Of a stretch of DNA of 64,000 bases, positions 44,412 through 54,284 are shown one piece after another. Position numbers and translations under genes: made by a program. This DNA is from Streptomyces marinisediminis (GTDB lineage Bacteria > Actinomycetota > Actinomycetes > Streptomycetales > Streptomycetaceae). The stretch is from contig NZ_JAPKFL010000001.1 in the NCBI RefSeq assembly GCF_026262575.1, positions 310,001-374,000 of the forward strand, in the 5' to 3' direction. Within the stretch, counting starts at the first letter, position 1. Each line of letters begins with the position of its first letter. The notes under the pieces were generated by a model. It had not been told where the DNA came from. It did no database searches and was given only the letters and a program-made list of their open reading frames with translations.

Positions 44412-47276
44412 CTACCGCTGCGGCCAGCCCTGGCCCGGCGCCGGGTACCCCGGGTGGGACGGCCCGGGTTGTGCGCCGTGGGCGGGGTGGCCGCCGTGCC
44501 CCGGGTGCGGGGGCGGGCCCGCCGGGCCGGGACCCTGCGGGGGCGGGCCCCAGGCCCCGGGCTGCGCGGGCTGGCCACCGTGCCCCGGCATCGGGGGCGC
44601 GACCTGCGGCGGCGGCTGCCCCGTCCCGTCCTGCGTCCACAGCCCCTGCGACTGCTGGTGGCGCGTGATGTCCTCGGCGATCAGCGCGGCGAGGTTGAAG
44701 TACGCCTCGCGGGTGCGCGGGCGCATCAGGTCCAGGTCCAGCTCCGCACCGGCCGCCAGGTGCTCGTCGAACGGCACGACGACGACCTCGCGGCACCGCG
44801 TCTTGAAGTGCGACACGATGTCCTCGACCCGGATCATCTTGCCCGTCTCCCGCACCCCGGAGATGACGGTCAGGCTGCGCCGCACCAGCTCCCCGTACCC
44901 GTGCGCGGCCAGCCAGTCCAGCGTGGTGCTCGCGCTGCTCGCCCCGTCCACCGACGGCGTGGAGATGACGATGAGCTGGTCGGCCAGGTCCAGCACGCCG
45001 CGCATCGCGGAGTACAGCAGGCCGGTGCCGGAGTCGGTGAGGATGATCGGGTACTGCTTGCCCAGGACGTCGATGACGCGCCGGTAGTCCTCGTCGTTGA
45101 ACGTCGTCGAGACGGCCGGGTCCACGTCGTTCGCCAGGATCTCCAGACCGGAGGGTGCCTGCGAGGTGAACCGGCGGATGTCCATGTAGCTGTGCAGGTG
45201 CGGGATGGCGGTGACCAGGTCGCGGATCGTCGCGCCCGTCTCGCGGCGCACCCGGCGGCCGAGCGTGCCCGCGTCCGGGTTGGCGTCGATGGCGATCACC
45301 TTGTCCTGGCGCTCGCTGGCGAGCGTCGCGCCCAGCGCCGTGGTGGTCGTCGTCTTGCCGACCCCGCCCTTGAGGCTGATCACCGCGATCCGGTAGCAGG
45401 AGAGCACCGGGGTGCGGATCAGCTCCAGCTTGCGCTGCCGCTCGGCCTCCTCCTTCCGCGCCCCGAGCCGGAAGCGGGACGCCCGGTTGCCGCTCTGCGG
45501 GCGCGGCTTGCGCTTGGGGTTCAGCAGCCGCTCCGAGCTCAGCTCCACCGACGCGGTGTACCCCAGCGACCCCGGCTGGGCGTGCGGCTGGCGCGGGTCC
45601 GGCCAGGAGTGGCCCGCCCGCGGGTCCGGCTGCCCGGCACCCGGCTGGGCCTCGGGGTGCGGGGACTGCGGCGGCTGTGCGCCCTGGTGCGGGCTCGCGG
45701 GCCGGGGTGCGTGCGGGGCCGGGTACGGCTGGGGGGCCTGGTGCTGCGGGGGCGGCGCCGGGTGGTGCGTCGGCTCGCCGGGCGGCTGGGCGCCGGGCTG
45801 CGGTTGCGGGCCGGGGGCCCACGGCTGCCCCTGCGGGGCCGCTGCCGGTCCGCCCGGCCCGGGCTGCGGGAAGCCGTAGCCGGGAGGCTGCTGCGGCCCC
45901 TGCGGCCCCTGCGCGTCGTGGCCGGGCGTGGCGGGCGGCTGCGGGAAGCCGTGTCCGGCGGGCGGCTGCCCCTGGGGGCCGCCCGCGGGCGGCTGCGGGG
46001 GCGGGCCGGGGTGCGGGAAGCCGTACCCCTCGGCCGGTGCCCGCCGCTCCGGTGCTATGCCGCCGTCCGGACGCGGGTAGCCGTACCCCTCACCGGGCGC
46101 TGGGTGCGGCTGCGCCCCCGGAGCGGGCGGCGGCACGGGGGGCGCGGCCCGCTGGTACTGCGGCGGCAGGGGTGGCAGTGGCGCGGCACCGCTCGGCCCC
46201 GCGGCCGGAGGGCCGCCCCACGCCATGCCGGACGGCGGCGCGTCCTGCGGTCCGCCGGCGCCCGGCGCGGGCCCGTCCCCGGGGGCTGACTCCGCGGCGG
46301 CCGGGGGCGCGTCGGCGGTGGGCGCGGGTGCGGCTGCGGCGTTGGCGGGCGCGGCGTCAGCGGCTGCGGCGTCGGTGGGCGCGGGCGCGTGTGCGTCGTC
46401 GGCAGGTCCGGTGTCCACGGGCGTCCCGGCCGTGGAGGCCGGAGCGGGCTCGGGGTCCGCGGCCGCGTCGGTGTCGGCGTCCGTGTCGGTGCCCGATCCG
46501 GCGTCCGATCCGGCGTCCGGGGCCGTCTCGGGGGCCGGGCCCGCGTCGGCTGCGGCGGCGGGCCCGGGCCCAGACGGCGTGGCGGGTGCGGTCGTCGGGG
46601 CCTCGGCCGGGGCGGCGGACTCCTCCGGCCGACCGGCCTCGGCGGGCTCCTCGGACGTCCCCTCCCGCCGCGTGCCGTCCTCGGGCCCGGGCTCCGGGGA
46701 CGCGGGGGCGACCGGAGCGGGGGACGCCGGTGCGGCCTCCCGGTCGGCCGCCTCCCGGCGGGCCTTCTGCGCGTCCCGCTCGGCGAACTCCCGGCGCAGG
46801 GCCGCCGGGGAGATCCGCATCGTCTGCCCGCTCAGTTCCTCCTCGGGCGGCTGCGGGGGACGGCCCTGGGCGCCCGCGGCCGCGTCGGGAACCGCGGGCG
46901 GCGCGGGCGGGGCCGCCGGCGCGGTGGGCGGCACCGGCGGCGGAGCGGGCGCGTGCGGGGGAGGCGGCGGGGTGTGCGGCACCGGCTCGGCGTGCCCGGG
47001 CGTGACGTGCCCGGGGGTGTCGTGCCCGGGGGCGCCGTAACCGGGGGTGCCGTAACCGGGGGTGCCGTAACCGGGGGTGCCGGGCGCGGGCGTCCCGTAC
47101 TCCGGCGGGGGCGGCGGCACCTGCCCGTACGCGGGAGACGCGGCTGCGCTGTTCTGCGTGTACCACGCCGGAGGCGTGTAGTCGATGGTGAACTCGCCCG
47201 TCGTCTCCAGTTCCGACTCAGGGTCCTCGCCGGGGGTGATCCCGTCGCCGTGGATCTCGTCCCGGTCGCTGTTCAC
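44412..47276 (-). CDS. EspI-like ESX-associated MinD/ParA-type ATPase with Pro-rich N-terminus
   Basis: This 954-residue protein has three parts. Residues 1-600 are Pro/Gly/Ala/Gln-rich and disordered (with TPGYG pentapeptide repeats near residues 60-80). A P-loop ATPase lies at about 615-900 with Walker [17 protein letters not shown], a [15 protein letters not shown] switch region and [16 protein letters not shown] short Pro/Gly tail follows. The same plan is found in mycobacterial EspI, which tunes ESX-1 secretion to ATP supply. Its place at the edge of an ESX locus supports that role. GTG 47276 has AGGAGG five bases upstream. The extreme Pro-rich length is normal for Streptomyces relatives. 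Confidence 0.87.
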   Translation of the reverse strand: MNSDRDEIHGDGITPGEDPESELETTGEFTIDYTPPAWYTQNSAAASPAYGQVPPPPPEYGTPAPGTPGYGTPGYGTPGYGAPGHDTPGHVTPGHAEPVPHTPPPPPHAPAPPPVPPTAPAAPPAPPAVPDAAAGAQGRPPQPPEEELSGQTMRISPAALRREFAERDAQKARREAADREAAPASPAPVAPASPEPGPEDGTRREGTSEEPAEAGRPEESAAPAEAPTTAPATPSGPGPAAAADAGPAPETAPDAGSDAGSGTDTDADTDAAADPEPAPASTAGTPVDTGPADDAHAPAPTDAAAADAAPANAAAAPAPTADAPPAAAESAPGDGPAPGAGGPQDAPPSGMAWGGPPAAGPSGAAPLPPLPPQYQRAAPPVPPPAPGAQPHPAPGEGYGYPRPDGGIAPERRAPAEGYGFPHPGPPPQPPAGGPQGQPPAGHGFPQPPATPGHDAQGPQGPQQPPGYGFPQPGPGGPAAAPQGQPWAPGPQPQPGAQPPGEPTHHPAPPPQHQAPQPYPAPHAPRPASPHQGAQPPQSPHPEAQPGAGQPDPRAGHSWPDPRQPHAQPGSLGYTASVELSSERLLNPKRKPRPQSGNRASRFRLGARKEEAERQRKLELIRTPVLSCYRIAVISLKGGVGKTTTTTALGATLASERQDKVIAIDANPDAGTLGRRVRRETGATIRDLVTAIPHLHSYMDIRRFTSQAPSGLEILANDVDPAVSTTFNDEDYRRVIDVLGKQYPIILTDSGTGLLYSAMRGVLDLADQLIVISTPSVDGASSASTTLDWLAAHGYGELVRRSLTVISGVRETGKMIRVEDIVSHFKTRCREVVVVPFDEHLAAGAELDLDLMRPRTREAYFNLAALIAEDITRHQQSQGLWTQDGTGQPPPQVAPPMPGHGGQPAQPGAWGPPPQGPGPAGPPPHPGHGGHPAHGAQPGPSHPGYPAPGQGWPQR

Positions 47277-47497
47277 AGTGCCTCCTGCTGATCTGGTCAC
47301 TCACCCCGGTCGTCCCGGTACCCCCGGACGTGGGCGCCTCGGCGGCCCGCGGGCCGCGCGGCTCCCCAGCCTAAACGTCGCGCGCGGTGCCGCGGCAGGC
47401 CGGGCCGCGTCGTTACCCCGGTGCCGCGTGGCCCGTTGGACGGGGCATATTGGACCGGACGCACCCCGACCGCCGCACCCCACCGGAGTACCACATC

Positions 47498-48199
47498 GTG
47501 ACTCTTTCCGTCCGCCCCCTGGCCGCCACCGCCCTGTCCGTGGCCCTCCTCGTCGCCCTCGGCGCCTGTGGCACCTCGGAGGGGACCGCCGAGCGCTCCG
47601 AGGGTGCCGACCCGAAGACGCGGGAGCTCATCGAGAAGGCCAACGCGGCCATGGAGGAGACGACTTTTCACTCGACCGGGACCACCACCGCCTTCGCCGA
47701 CGCCACGCAGGAGACCACCTACGACCCCGACAAGGGCCTGCGCACCGTCGCCTCGGGGGCGGTCTCCGGGGAGATGTACTGCAAGGACGGCCGCAACTAC
47801 CTCAGCGCTGAGCTGCTGGCGGCCTCGCTGGAGCAGACCGGGCAGGCCGTCGACGTCCCCGACGAACTGGCCGACGTCTTCGTCTACGCCGACACCGGCC
47901 AGGAGTGCTCCGCCCTGTTCACCATCGCCGACACCGGGCGGCTGGCGCCGGAGAAGGACACCGAGGTGAACGGCACGCCGACCACCGCCATCGAGGTCAC
48001 CGGCGAGGGGTCCTCCGACACGTACTACGTCGCCGCCTCGGGCACGCCGTACCTGCTGCGCCTGGACGCGGCCCGCGGGGACCAGGAGTCGACCACGACG
48101 TTCGGGGAGTTCGGCGAGCCCACCGACGTCACGCTGCCCGAGGAGTCGCGGACGATGCCGCTGGAGGAGTTCCGGCAGGAGACCGGTCAGCGGCCGTAG
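47498..48199 (+). CDS. Lipoprotein of LppX/LprG-like size, ESX-flanking
   Basis: This is a 233-residue lipoprotein with signal RPLAATALSVALLVALGAC and a mature beta-rich domain (ELIEKANAAMEETTFHSTG, GEMYCKDGRNYLSAELLAA, PTTAIEVTGEGSSDTYYVAA, PYLLRLDAARGDQESTTTFG). This pattern recalls the LolA-like fold seen in actinobacterial lipoproteins, but I cannot name the family with certainty. GTG 47498 follows GGAG at about ten bases. It is divergent from the EspI-like gene and convergent with the next ESX gene; a cell-surface role linked to ESX is possible but not shown. Confidence 0.8.
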   Translation: MTLSVRPLAATALSVALLVALGACGTSEGTAERSEGADPKTRELIEKANAAMEETTFHSTGTTTAFADATQETTYDPDKGLRTVASGAVSGEMYCKDGRNYLSAELLAASLEQTGQAVDVPDELADVFVYADTGQECSALFTIADTGRLAPEKDTEVNGTPTTAIEVTGEGSSDTYYVAASGTPYLLRLDAARGDQESTTTFGEFGEPTDVTLPEESRTMPLEEFRQETGQRP

Positions 48200-48214
48200 G
48201 CGCCCGGGCGCGGC

Positions 48215-48916
48215 TCAGTCCAGCCGGCGGGCGACCCCGAGCAGGCCCGTCTCGGCGTCCGTCGGCTGGATCATCGCGAACTGGCGGTCCTTCGGCGCGC
48301 ACCACAGCGTCACCCCGTCGCCCAGCGCGGGCAGCGCGCCCACCTCCTGGGGCGACAGCGCCAGGAGGCGCCCCAGGTGCCGCGCCTCCTGCGGCGACAC
48401 CCGCTGGACGCCCGCGAGCGCCGCGCCGCGCAGCAGCCGCGGCGCCACCGGGCTCAGGTACGGCAGCAGCGTCAGCACCGACTGCCACGGGCCCGAACTC
48501 ACCCGCCCGCGCGGCGGCTTCATGCCGCAGTCGCGCACGACGACGACCGGGCTGCCCACCGTCGCGCCCTGCGGAGGCACCCGGCCCACCTCGTGCACGG
48601 ACATGGCGCCGCCCACCCCCGCCTCGCCGCCCACGGCGTGCAGCAGCGTGGTCCACACCTGGGGCCGGCCCGTCTCCACCGCGATCCGCGCGCCCGTCGC
48701 GGCCAGCCGCAGCGCCAGCACCTGCGCCGTCCACAGGCCGCCGATCAGCACGACGTCGTAGGGACGCGGGTGGTGGAAGCCGAGCACCGCGGTGCCGCCC
48801 TGCGCGTCCACCCCGGCGACCACGCCGTCGTCGCCCAGCGGAAGGGCCAGCGCGTCGAGTTGGTCCACCGGCAGGAGGTGCCGCGGCGTCCGGGGGCCGC
48901 GCAGCCTGGCCGTCAT
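48215..48916 (-). CDS. ESX-locus conserved protein of unknown function
   Basis: This is a 233-residue protein without signal peptide or clear transmembrane helices. Segments YDVVLIGGLWTAQVLALRLA and GARIAVETGRPQVWTTLLHA look like a nucleotide- or cofactor-binding alpha/beta fold, followed by SPVVVVRDCG and TLWCAPKDRQFAMIQPTDAE. Its ATG overlaps the eccE stop (ATGA at 48913-48916), so it is translated with eccE and probably serves the same machine. GGGAGG lies six bases upstream. I do not recognise a family name. Confidence 0.78.
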   Translation of the reverse strand: MTARLRGPRTPRHLLPVDQLDALALPLGDDGVVAGVDAQGGTAVLGFHHPRPYDVVLIGGLWTAQVLALRLAATGARIAVETGRPQVWTTLLHAVGGEAGVGGAMSVHEVGRVPPQGATVGSPVVVVRDCGMKPPRGRVSSGPWQSVLTLLPYLSPVAPRLLRGAALAGVQRVSPQEARHLGRLLALSPQEVGALPALGDGVTLWCAPKDRQFAMIQPTDAETGLLGVARRLD

Positions 48917-50259
48917 CGCACGCCTCCCAGCGGCAGCGAGGCCAGCACACCGGGCACCTGTTCGCGGTCCAGCCGCGTCAGGCCCACGCCCGCGCCGCGC
49001 GCGGCCTCCTCCAACCGCCCGCGCAGCTCCGCGAGTTCCTCCGCGCTCCGGCCGGTGATGCGCACCTGGGCGCTCACCGCCACCGACTCCCGCGGGCCGC
49101 GGGCCAGCGTCAGGCTGACCGTGCTCGCCAGCGCGGGCACCCCGGACAGCGCCGCCGCCACGTCCGGCAACGGGCTGCCGCCCGCGCCCAGCCGGGGCCA
49201 GTGTCCGACCCCGTACACCGTGTGCCACCGGCCGTCGCACCGCCACGCGCGCGCCGACTCCGCCGTGCGCCGCACCGGGGTCGCGTCCGGCTGGCCCGCC
49301 TGCGCCGTCACCAGCGGGTCCGCCACCGCCGACGTCGCCAGCGCGGCGACCAGTTCGTCCTCCGACAGCACCGACGCGCGAAAGCCCGCGCCGGTCAGCC
49401 GGCTCGCCAGGTGGTCGGCCGCGCGCACCAGCGAGCGCTGCGCTCCCGCCAGCCCCCCGCCCCGCGCGTCCACCGCCTCCCGGCACAGCTCCGGGTCGAG
49501 CTTGAGCGCCACCCAGGTCAGCCGAGCCGCCGGGGTGCCGGCCTCGCGCTGCAGCGGGGCGTAGCTCAGGGCCGCCACCGCCCGCGGCGGCAGCGTCGGC
49601 GCCGGTGCGGGCTGCGTGTGCTGCACCACCTGCGCGGACTCCAGCCGGACGCCGTCCACCTCCAGCGCGTCGTACACCGGGCCCAGCGGGAGCGGGCGGT
49701 CACCGCGCCGACCGCGCAGCGCCGCGTCCCGCTGCTCGACGCGCACCACCGCGGTCAGGAACGTCTCGTCGCCCACCAGGCCGACGACCCGGCCGTCCCG
49801 GTGCGCGTACGCCGAACTCCGCAGCCCCGGCGCGCACTCGACCACCGGGGCGAGCCCGGCCGGCACCCCTCGCTCCGGCGCCACCGCGGCGTTCCCCCGG
49901 CGCCGGCGCAGCGCGAGCGCGTCGGCCACCCGCTCCGGCAGCGACTTCCCCCGCCAGCGCACCGCCGCCGGTACGAGCAGGACGGCGGCCAGTCCGGCCG
50001 CGGGTAGGAGCAGTGTCCCGTCGACCGCCCAGGCGGCCAGCGCCACCCCCGCGGCGACCTGGAGCAGCACCAGTTGGTGGAGGCGCACCGGCCCGTACCG
50101 CCCGGCACCGGGCTCCCTGGCCAGCACCGCGGGGCCCGCAGCCCGCCGGCCGCGCGACGCCCGCGGGGGCGCCCCCGCGCGGCCGGGACCGGAGGCCCTC
50201 CGCCGGTCCGGCGCACCGCTCCCCACGCTCTTCCGGGCCCGGGTGGCGGTCCGCCCCAT
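48913..50259 (-). CDS. eccE: T7SS membrane component EccE
   Basis: This is a 448-residue protein. The N-terminus is basic and rich in Arg/Pro/Gly (first about 60 residues). Two transmembrane helices follow (LVLLQVAAGVALAAWAVDGT and LLLPAAGLAAVLLVPAAVRW), then a large alpha/beta domain (GRVVGLVGDETFLTAVVRVE, RLTWVALKLDPELC, LTGAGFRASVLSEDELVAAL). This is the EccE plan: a peripheral subunit of the ESX membrane complex. ATG 50259 is used; an upstream in-frame GTG at 50295 would add 12 residues. It is divergent from eccB across a shared promoter region and coupled to the 233-residue gene. Confidence 0.87.
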   Translation of the reverse strand: MGRTATRARKSVGSGAPDRRRASGPGRAGAPPRASRGRRAAGPAVLAREPGAGRYGPVRLHQLVLLQVAAGVALAAWAVDGTLLLPAAGLAAVLLVPAAVRWRGKSLPERVADALALRRRRGNAAVAPERGVPAGLAPVVECAPGLRSSAYAHRDGRVVGLVGDETFLTAVVRVEQRDAALRGRRGDRPLPLGPVYDALEVDGVRLESAQVVQHTQPAPAPTLPPRAVAALSYAPLQREAGTPAARLTWVALKLDPELCREAVDARGGGLAGAQRSLVRAADHLASRLTGAGFRASVLSEDELVAALATSAVADPLVTAQAGQPDATPVRRTAESARAWRCDGRWHTVYGVGHWPRLGAGGSPLPDVAAALSGVPALASTVSLTLARGPRESVAVSAQVRITGRSAEELAELRGRLEEAARGAGVGLTRLDREQVPGVLASLPLGGVR

Positions 50260-50321
50260 CCCTCTACGCCCCCTTGTGTCCGTCTTCGCCCGCACAGTGG
50301 GGGCGGTCTGGTCGGGGCCTC

Positions 50322-50404
50322 ACCCTACCGGAGCACGAGGGCCCGCCCACGGCAGGCATAGTAGAGGCCGACCGACCAGACGGCGCCCCGCAAGGGCATA
50401 GCCT
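50322..50404. promoter_or_regulatory. Divergent eccE/eccB promoter region
   Basis: Leftward, TAGGGT (complement of 50322-50327) and TACTAT (complement of 50358-50363) are -10-like boxes before eccE. Rightward, TAGCCT (50399-50404) lies 49 bases before the eccB ATG. -35 boxes are not obvious. Confidence 0.4.
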
Positions 50405-50452
50405 GAGGGCGCCGACCGCGGGGAGATGGCCGGCGGGGAGGAGCACGCGCAC

Positions 50453-51958
50453 ATGGCATCCAGGCGGGACGAGCTCAACGCCTACACATTCGCGAAGAGA
50501 CGCACCGTCGCCTCGTTCCTCCAGCCCTCCCCGACCGGCACCGAGGAAGGCGCCCCCCGGCCGCTGCGCGCCTTCCTGCCCGGCCTGATCACCGCCGCCG
50601 TCATCCTCGCCGGATTCGGCGCCTGGGGCATGTTCAAGCCCAAGGTGCCCCAGGGCTGGGACGAGCCCGGCAAGCACGTCATCATCGGCAGCGAGTCCAC
50701 CACCCGGTACGTGGTGCTGAAGACGGACGGCCGCAAGCAGCTCCACCCCGTGCTCAACTTCGCCTCCGCCAAGCTGCTGCTGGACGGCGAGAACGCCGAG
50801 ATCGTCAAGGTGGACGAAGCGGTCCTGGACAGCGGCAAGGTGCCCATCGGACCCACCCTCGGCATCCCCTACGCGCCCGACCGGCTGCCCTCGCCCCCGG
50901 AGGCCGGGCAGGCCAAGCGCTGGGCGGTGTGCGAGCGGCCCGGCGCCGCCGCCCGGTCCGTGCAGCAGGCCACCTTCGTCCTCGCCGAGCGCGACGCCCG
51001 GCAGGTCGACGGCGAGGACCGCCTCACCGGCGGTGAGGTCATGTACGTCCAGAGCACCGCCAGCGAGACGCTGTACCTCGTCGACGGCCGCGGCACCAAG
51101 TACGAGATCCGCACGCGCGAGCGTGAACTGCTGCTGCGCTCGCTGGTCGGCGACGGCCGCCCGCAGCGGGTCAGCGACGCGTGGCTCGGCACGTTCCGCG
51201 ACGGCACGCCCATCGCCTTCCCCGACCTCCCCGGCACCGTCGGCGCCCCGGCCGGCGTCTCCGGCCTGCCGGACGACGCCGACCGGGTCGGCATGGTGCT
51301 GCGCGCCCCCACCGGCTCCGGACCGCAGCACTACGTGGTCCTGGCGGGCCAGGTGGTGCCCGTCACCGACTTCACCGCGCGCCTGCTGCTGGACCGTCCC
51401 GGCTCCCTCGACCTCGGCCAGCACGGCAAGGCCCTCGACGTCGCCGCCCAGTCCTTCACCGCCGCGCCGAAGTCGGCGGGCCCCACCGCCGGGCACGACT
51501 GGCCGGAGCCGCGCGCACGGCAGGTCAACACCGGCGGCGGCGACACCGTGTGCAGCGTCCTGCGCGCCGTGGACGACGACGGCTCCGTCACCCTGTCCAC
51601 CTGGTCCTCGAACGCCTACCCGGTGCCCGTGTCCGACGGCTCCACCAGCGCCTACGTCACCCCCGGGTCCGGGCTGCTGTTCCGCCAGTACCAGGGCAGC
51701 GACACCGGGACCGGCGGCACGTTCCTGGTCACCGACACCGGCCTGCGGTACGCGGTGCAGTCCAACTCCGACAGCAGCGCCGAACAGCGGCCGGAAGGGG
51801 ACGGCCGGGAGCCGGGCGGCGACGAGGTGAACCGGGCGCAGATCCGCCTGGGCTACCAGGACGTCGCTCCCGTGCCCGTCCCGGCCGACTGGGCGCAGTT
51901 CCTGCCCACCGGGCCGCGCCTGGACACCACCGGCGCCAAGCAGCCGCAGGGGGCGTGA
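50453..51958 (+). CDS. eccB: T7SS membrane component EccB
   Basis: 501-residue EccB: a short cytosolic N-terminus (MASRRDELNAYTFAKRRTVA), one transmembrane helix at about residues 48-68 (AFLPGLITAAVILAGFGAWG), then a large extracellular repeat domain. Conserved pieces are GSESTTRYVVLKTDGRKQLH, PVLNFASAKLL, PIGPTLGIPYAPDRLP and SVLRAVDDDGSVTLS. EccB crowns the outer side of the ESX pore. ATG 50453 follows GGGGAGGAG at about nine bases. Its stop overlaps the mycosin start by one base. Confidence 0.95.
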   Translation: MASRRDELNAYTFAKRRTVASFLQPSPTGTEEGAPRPLRAFLPGLITAAVILAGFGAWGMFKPKVPQGWDEPGKHVIIGSESTTRYVVLKTDGRKQLHPVLNFASAKLLLDGENAEIVKVDEAVLDSGKVPIGPTLGIPYAPDRLPSPPEAGQAKRWAVCERPGAAARSVQQATFVLAERDARQVDGEDRLTGGEVMYVQSTASETLYLVDGRGTKYEIRTRERELLLRSLVGDGRPQRVSDAWLGTFRDGTPIAFPDLPGTVGAPAGVSGLPDDADRVGMVLRAPTGSGPQHYVVLAGQVVPVTDFTARLLLDRPGSLDLGQHGKALDVAAQSFTAAPKSAGPTAGHDWPEPRARQVNTGGGDTVCSVLRAVDDDGSVTLSTWSSNAYPVPVSDGSTSAYVTPGSGLLFRQYQGSDTGTGGTFLVTDTGLRYAVQSNSDSSAEQRPEGDGREPGGDEVNRAQIRLGYQDVAPVPVPADWAQFLPTGPRLDTTGAKQPQGA

Positions 51959-53232
51959 TGAGGCGTCCGGCACAGCTCCTGGCCGCCGCCGCGACCGCCG
52001 TGGCGCTGCTCGCGCCCCCCGCCGCGGCGTCGGGCGCCGCGCCGGCCGCTGTGCTCGCACCGAGCGCCGGCGTCCGGTGCGAGTACCCCGCCGACCCCTA
52101 CGAGGGACGCCCGTGGGCCCTCCAGCGCGTGCAACTGGACCAGTTGTGGGAGCGGACCAAGGGCGCGGGGGTGCGCGTCGCCGTCATCGACACCGGCGTC
52201 GACGCCGACCACCCCCAGCTGAAGGACGCCGTCGACGTCGGCAGCGGAGCCGACCTCATCCCCGAGGACAAGCGGCGCGAGGGCGCCCCCACCGGCCCCA
52301 CCGCCGACCTGGTGGGCCACGGCACCAAGGTCGCCGGCATCATCGCCGCCCGCCCCGCGCCGGACACCGGGTTCGTCGGCATCGCGCCGGAGGCCACCGT
52401 CATCCCCATCCGGCAGAACGACGACCAGGGGTCGGGCAACACCACCACTTTGGCCCGGGCGATCCGCCACGCGCTGGACGAGAAGGCCGACATCATCAAC
52501 ATCTCCCAGGACACCACCACCCCGCTGGAGGAAGGCCACCCGCTGCAGGACGCCGTCGAGCGGGCGCTCGCCCAGGGCGTCGTCGTCATCGCCTCCGCGG
52601 GCAACGACGGCGCCGACGGCAAGCTCAAGGACACCTACCCGGCCTCCTTCCCGGGCGTCCTGGCCGTGGCCGCGTCCGACCGCAACAACGAGCGCGCCCT
52701 GTTCTCCCAGCGGGGCGAGTTCGTCGGCATCGCCGCCCCGGGCGTCGACATCGTCTCCACCGTCCCCGGCGGCGGCCACTGCGCCGACAACGGCACGAGC
52801 TTCGCCGCGCCCTTCGTGGCCGGCGTCGCGGCCCTGCTGCGCGCCGAACACCCCGAGTGGGAGCCGCACCAGATCGTCGCCCAGCTCCAGCAGACCGCCG
52901 AGCGCGCCGTCAGCGGCAAGGACCGCCACGTGGGCTGGGGCGTCGTCGACCCGGTGCGGGCGCTCACCCAGGACGACCAGCCCATCGACGAGCCGGTCGC
53001 GCAGGAGGGCGTGGCGCGGGCGCCCGTGCCCGAACCGGCGCCGCTGCGGCTGGGCGAGTCCTACGCCGAGCGCAACGAGCGGCTGGGCACGTTCGTCTTC
53101 CTCACCGGCGCCGTGCTGGTCAGCATCGTCGCCGGGACGAGCGTCGTCCTGCGCGACCGCCGCCGCCGGACGCCCGCGACGGCCTCACCCGATCGGGAAC
53201 AACCCGCCACCGCGTCCCCCGGCACGCCGTAG
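51958..53232 (+). CDS. mycP: Type VII secretion-associated serine protease mycosin
   Basis: 424-residue membrane-anchored subtilase. It has a signal peptide (QLLAAAATAVALLAPPAAAS) and the catalytic triad Asp in VAVIDTGVDADH, His in LVGHGTKVAG and Ser in NGTSFAAPFVAG, with oxyanion Asn in SAGNDG. A proline-rich linker and a C-terminal transmembrane helix (FVFLTGAVLVSIVAGTSVVL) with a basic tail follow. Mycosins stabilise the ESX membrane complex and trim substrates. ATG 51958 overlaps the eccB stop (TGATG), so the two are coupled. Its high GC contrasts with the second mycosin downstream. Confidence 0.95.
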   Translation: MRRPAQLLAAAATAVALLAPPAAASGAAPAAVLAPSAGVRCEYPADPYEGRPWALQRVQLDQLWERTKGAGVRVAVIDTGVDADHPQLKDAVDVGSGADLIPEDKRREGAPTGPTADLVGHGTKVAGIIAARPAPDTGFVGIAPEATVIPIRQNDDQGSGNTTTLARAIRHALDEKADIINISQDTTTPLEEGHPLQDAVERALAQGVVVIASAGNDGADGKLKDTYPASFPGVLAVAASDRNNERALFSQRGEFVGIAAPGVDIVSTVPGGGHCADNGTSFAAPFVAGVAALLRAEHPEWEPHQIVAQLQQTAERAVSGKDRHVGWGVVDPVRALTQDDQPIDEPVAQEGVARAPVPEPAPLRLGESYAERNERLGTFVFLTGAVLVSIVAGTSVVLRDRRRRTPATASPDREQPATASPGTP

Positions 53233-53248
53233 GCTGAGCCCGCGCACG

Positions 53249-53275
53249 CGCACCCGCGCGTGGCGCGCGGGTGCG
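53249..53275. terminator. GC-rich hairpin after mycP
   Basis: CGCACCCGCGCG (53249-53260) and CGCGCGGGTGCG (53264-53275) pair perfectly with a three-base loop, 16 bases after the mycP stop. Confidence 0.55.
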
Positions 53276-53449
53276 GCGCGGCCGCGCGCGCAGTGCGAAC
53301 GGTGCGCCGGTGCGCGGGCGGCACGCACCGGAAGGCGCGCAGAAGCCGCGTCGGTCCGAGGCGGCCCGCCGCACCGGGCCCGCGCACCGAGGCGGCCCGC
53401 CCGCACACCGGGCCGCAGACCACCGAAGAACCCGAAGGGAACACCCCGC

Positions 53450-53683
53450 ATGGCCACCGAACGCGAGAAGGAAGAGCTCTACGCCCTCGACATCTCCGAT
53501 GTCGAGTGGCTCAGCGCGCCGGACAGCCCCGAGGAGGAGCGGGTGGAGATCGCCCACCTGCCCGGCGGCGGCGTCGCCATGCGCAACTCCGCCGACCCCG
53601 ACACCGTCCTGCGCTACACGGCCGCCGAGTGGCACGCCTTCGTCCTCGGCGCCCGCGACGGCGAGTTCGACCTCGACCGCTGA
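53450..53683 (+). CDS. bldB: DUF397-type small protein, BldB-like by position and sequence
   Basis: 77-residue acidic protein with the DUF397 pattern VEWLSAPDSPEEERVEIAHL, PGGGVAMRNSADPDT, EWHAFVLGARDGEFDL. In Streptomyces the developmental regulator BldB is a DUF397 protein encoded directly beside the ESX mycosin gene, and this gene sits exactly there. It is shorter than the 98 residues I recall for S. coelicolor BldB, so orthology should be checked. AAGGGA precedes ATG 53450. DUF397 proteins usually partner with helix-turn-helix regulators, but none is adjacent here. Confidence 0.65.
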   Translation: MATEREKEELYALDISDVEWLSAPDSPEEERVEIAHLPGGGVAMRNSADPDTVLRYTAAEWHAFVLGARDGEFDLDR

Positions 53684-53806
53684 GCCGGAACCGCTCCACC
53701 GTCCACGGCGTCCTCGTCGACGGGTCGCCCTCCGGTTGGCGGTGCCCGTACGGCTGGATAGAGTGACCACATCACGTGAACGGGGAATCGCAGGGGGGAA
53801 ACTGCA

Positions 53807-54262
53807 ATGCTCGACGCCGGTCACGGCGGTGGGGGCCCCGTGCCGACGGGGACCAAGAGCGACTTCAAGCGTGCGGCGGAGACGCTGACGGACTTCAAGA
53901 AGCGCGTCGACGACATCCTCGCGCGCCTGTCCACGTCGGAGGCGGCCAACAGCCGCCTCCGCACGCGCAACGTGCCCAAGTCCTCCTACGGGACGGGCTT
54001 CGCCGAGGCGGACGACCTGGCCCTGCAGTACGAGAGGGTCCACGACCACCTCACCAACCTCTCCAAGACGTTCGGTGAGCAGATCGAGGCCATGGGCATC
54101 GCCGTGCTGGGGGCGGACATCGGCTTCGACAACCTCGAGGACGACCTCAAGCGCCGCTTCTGGCAGATCCAGAACAGCACCACGCTGCACCACGAGGAGG
54201 CCCAGCGGGCAGGGCGCCGCGAGGAGGCCACGTCCGACGCCGCCCAGACCGAGGGCCTGTAG
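53807..54262 (+). CDS. Helical ESX-locus protein, possible PE/EspA-like partner
   Basis: This is a 151-residue, all-helical protein without signal peptide: TKSDFKRAAETLTDFKKRVD, LALQYERVHDHLTNLSKTFG, NLEDDLKRRFWQIQNSTTLH. It ends with a charged tail. Size, helicity and position directly before a larger WXG-containing, proline-rich gene resemble PE/PPE or EspA/EspB-type substrate pairs of mycobacterial ESX systems; sequence identity to those families is not evident. GGGGGAAAC precedes ATG 53807. The next gene starts 22 bases after its stop. Confidence 0.72.
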   Translation: MLDAGHGGGGPVPTGTKSDFKRAAETLTDFKKRVDDILARLSTSEAANSRLRTRNVPKSSYGTGFAEADDLALQYERVHDHLTNLSKTFGEQIEAMGIAVLGADIGFDNLEDDLKRRFWQIQNSTTLHHEEAQRAGRREEATSDAAQTEGL

Positions 54263-54284
54263 CGAAGCAGGGGGAGGGGACCCG

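Noticed and set aside
47034..47090. Repeats of 15 bases as a possible CRISPR or regulatory array
   Set aside because: They lie inside the EspI-like gene and encode TPGYG repeats in its disordered region; there are no spacers.
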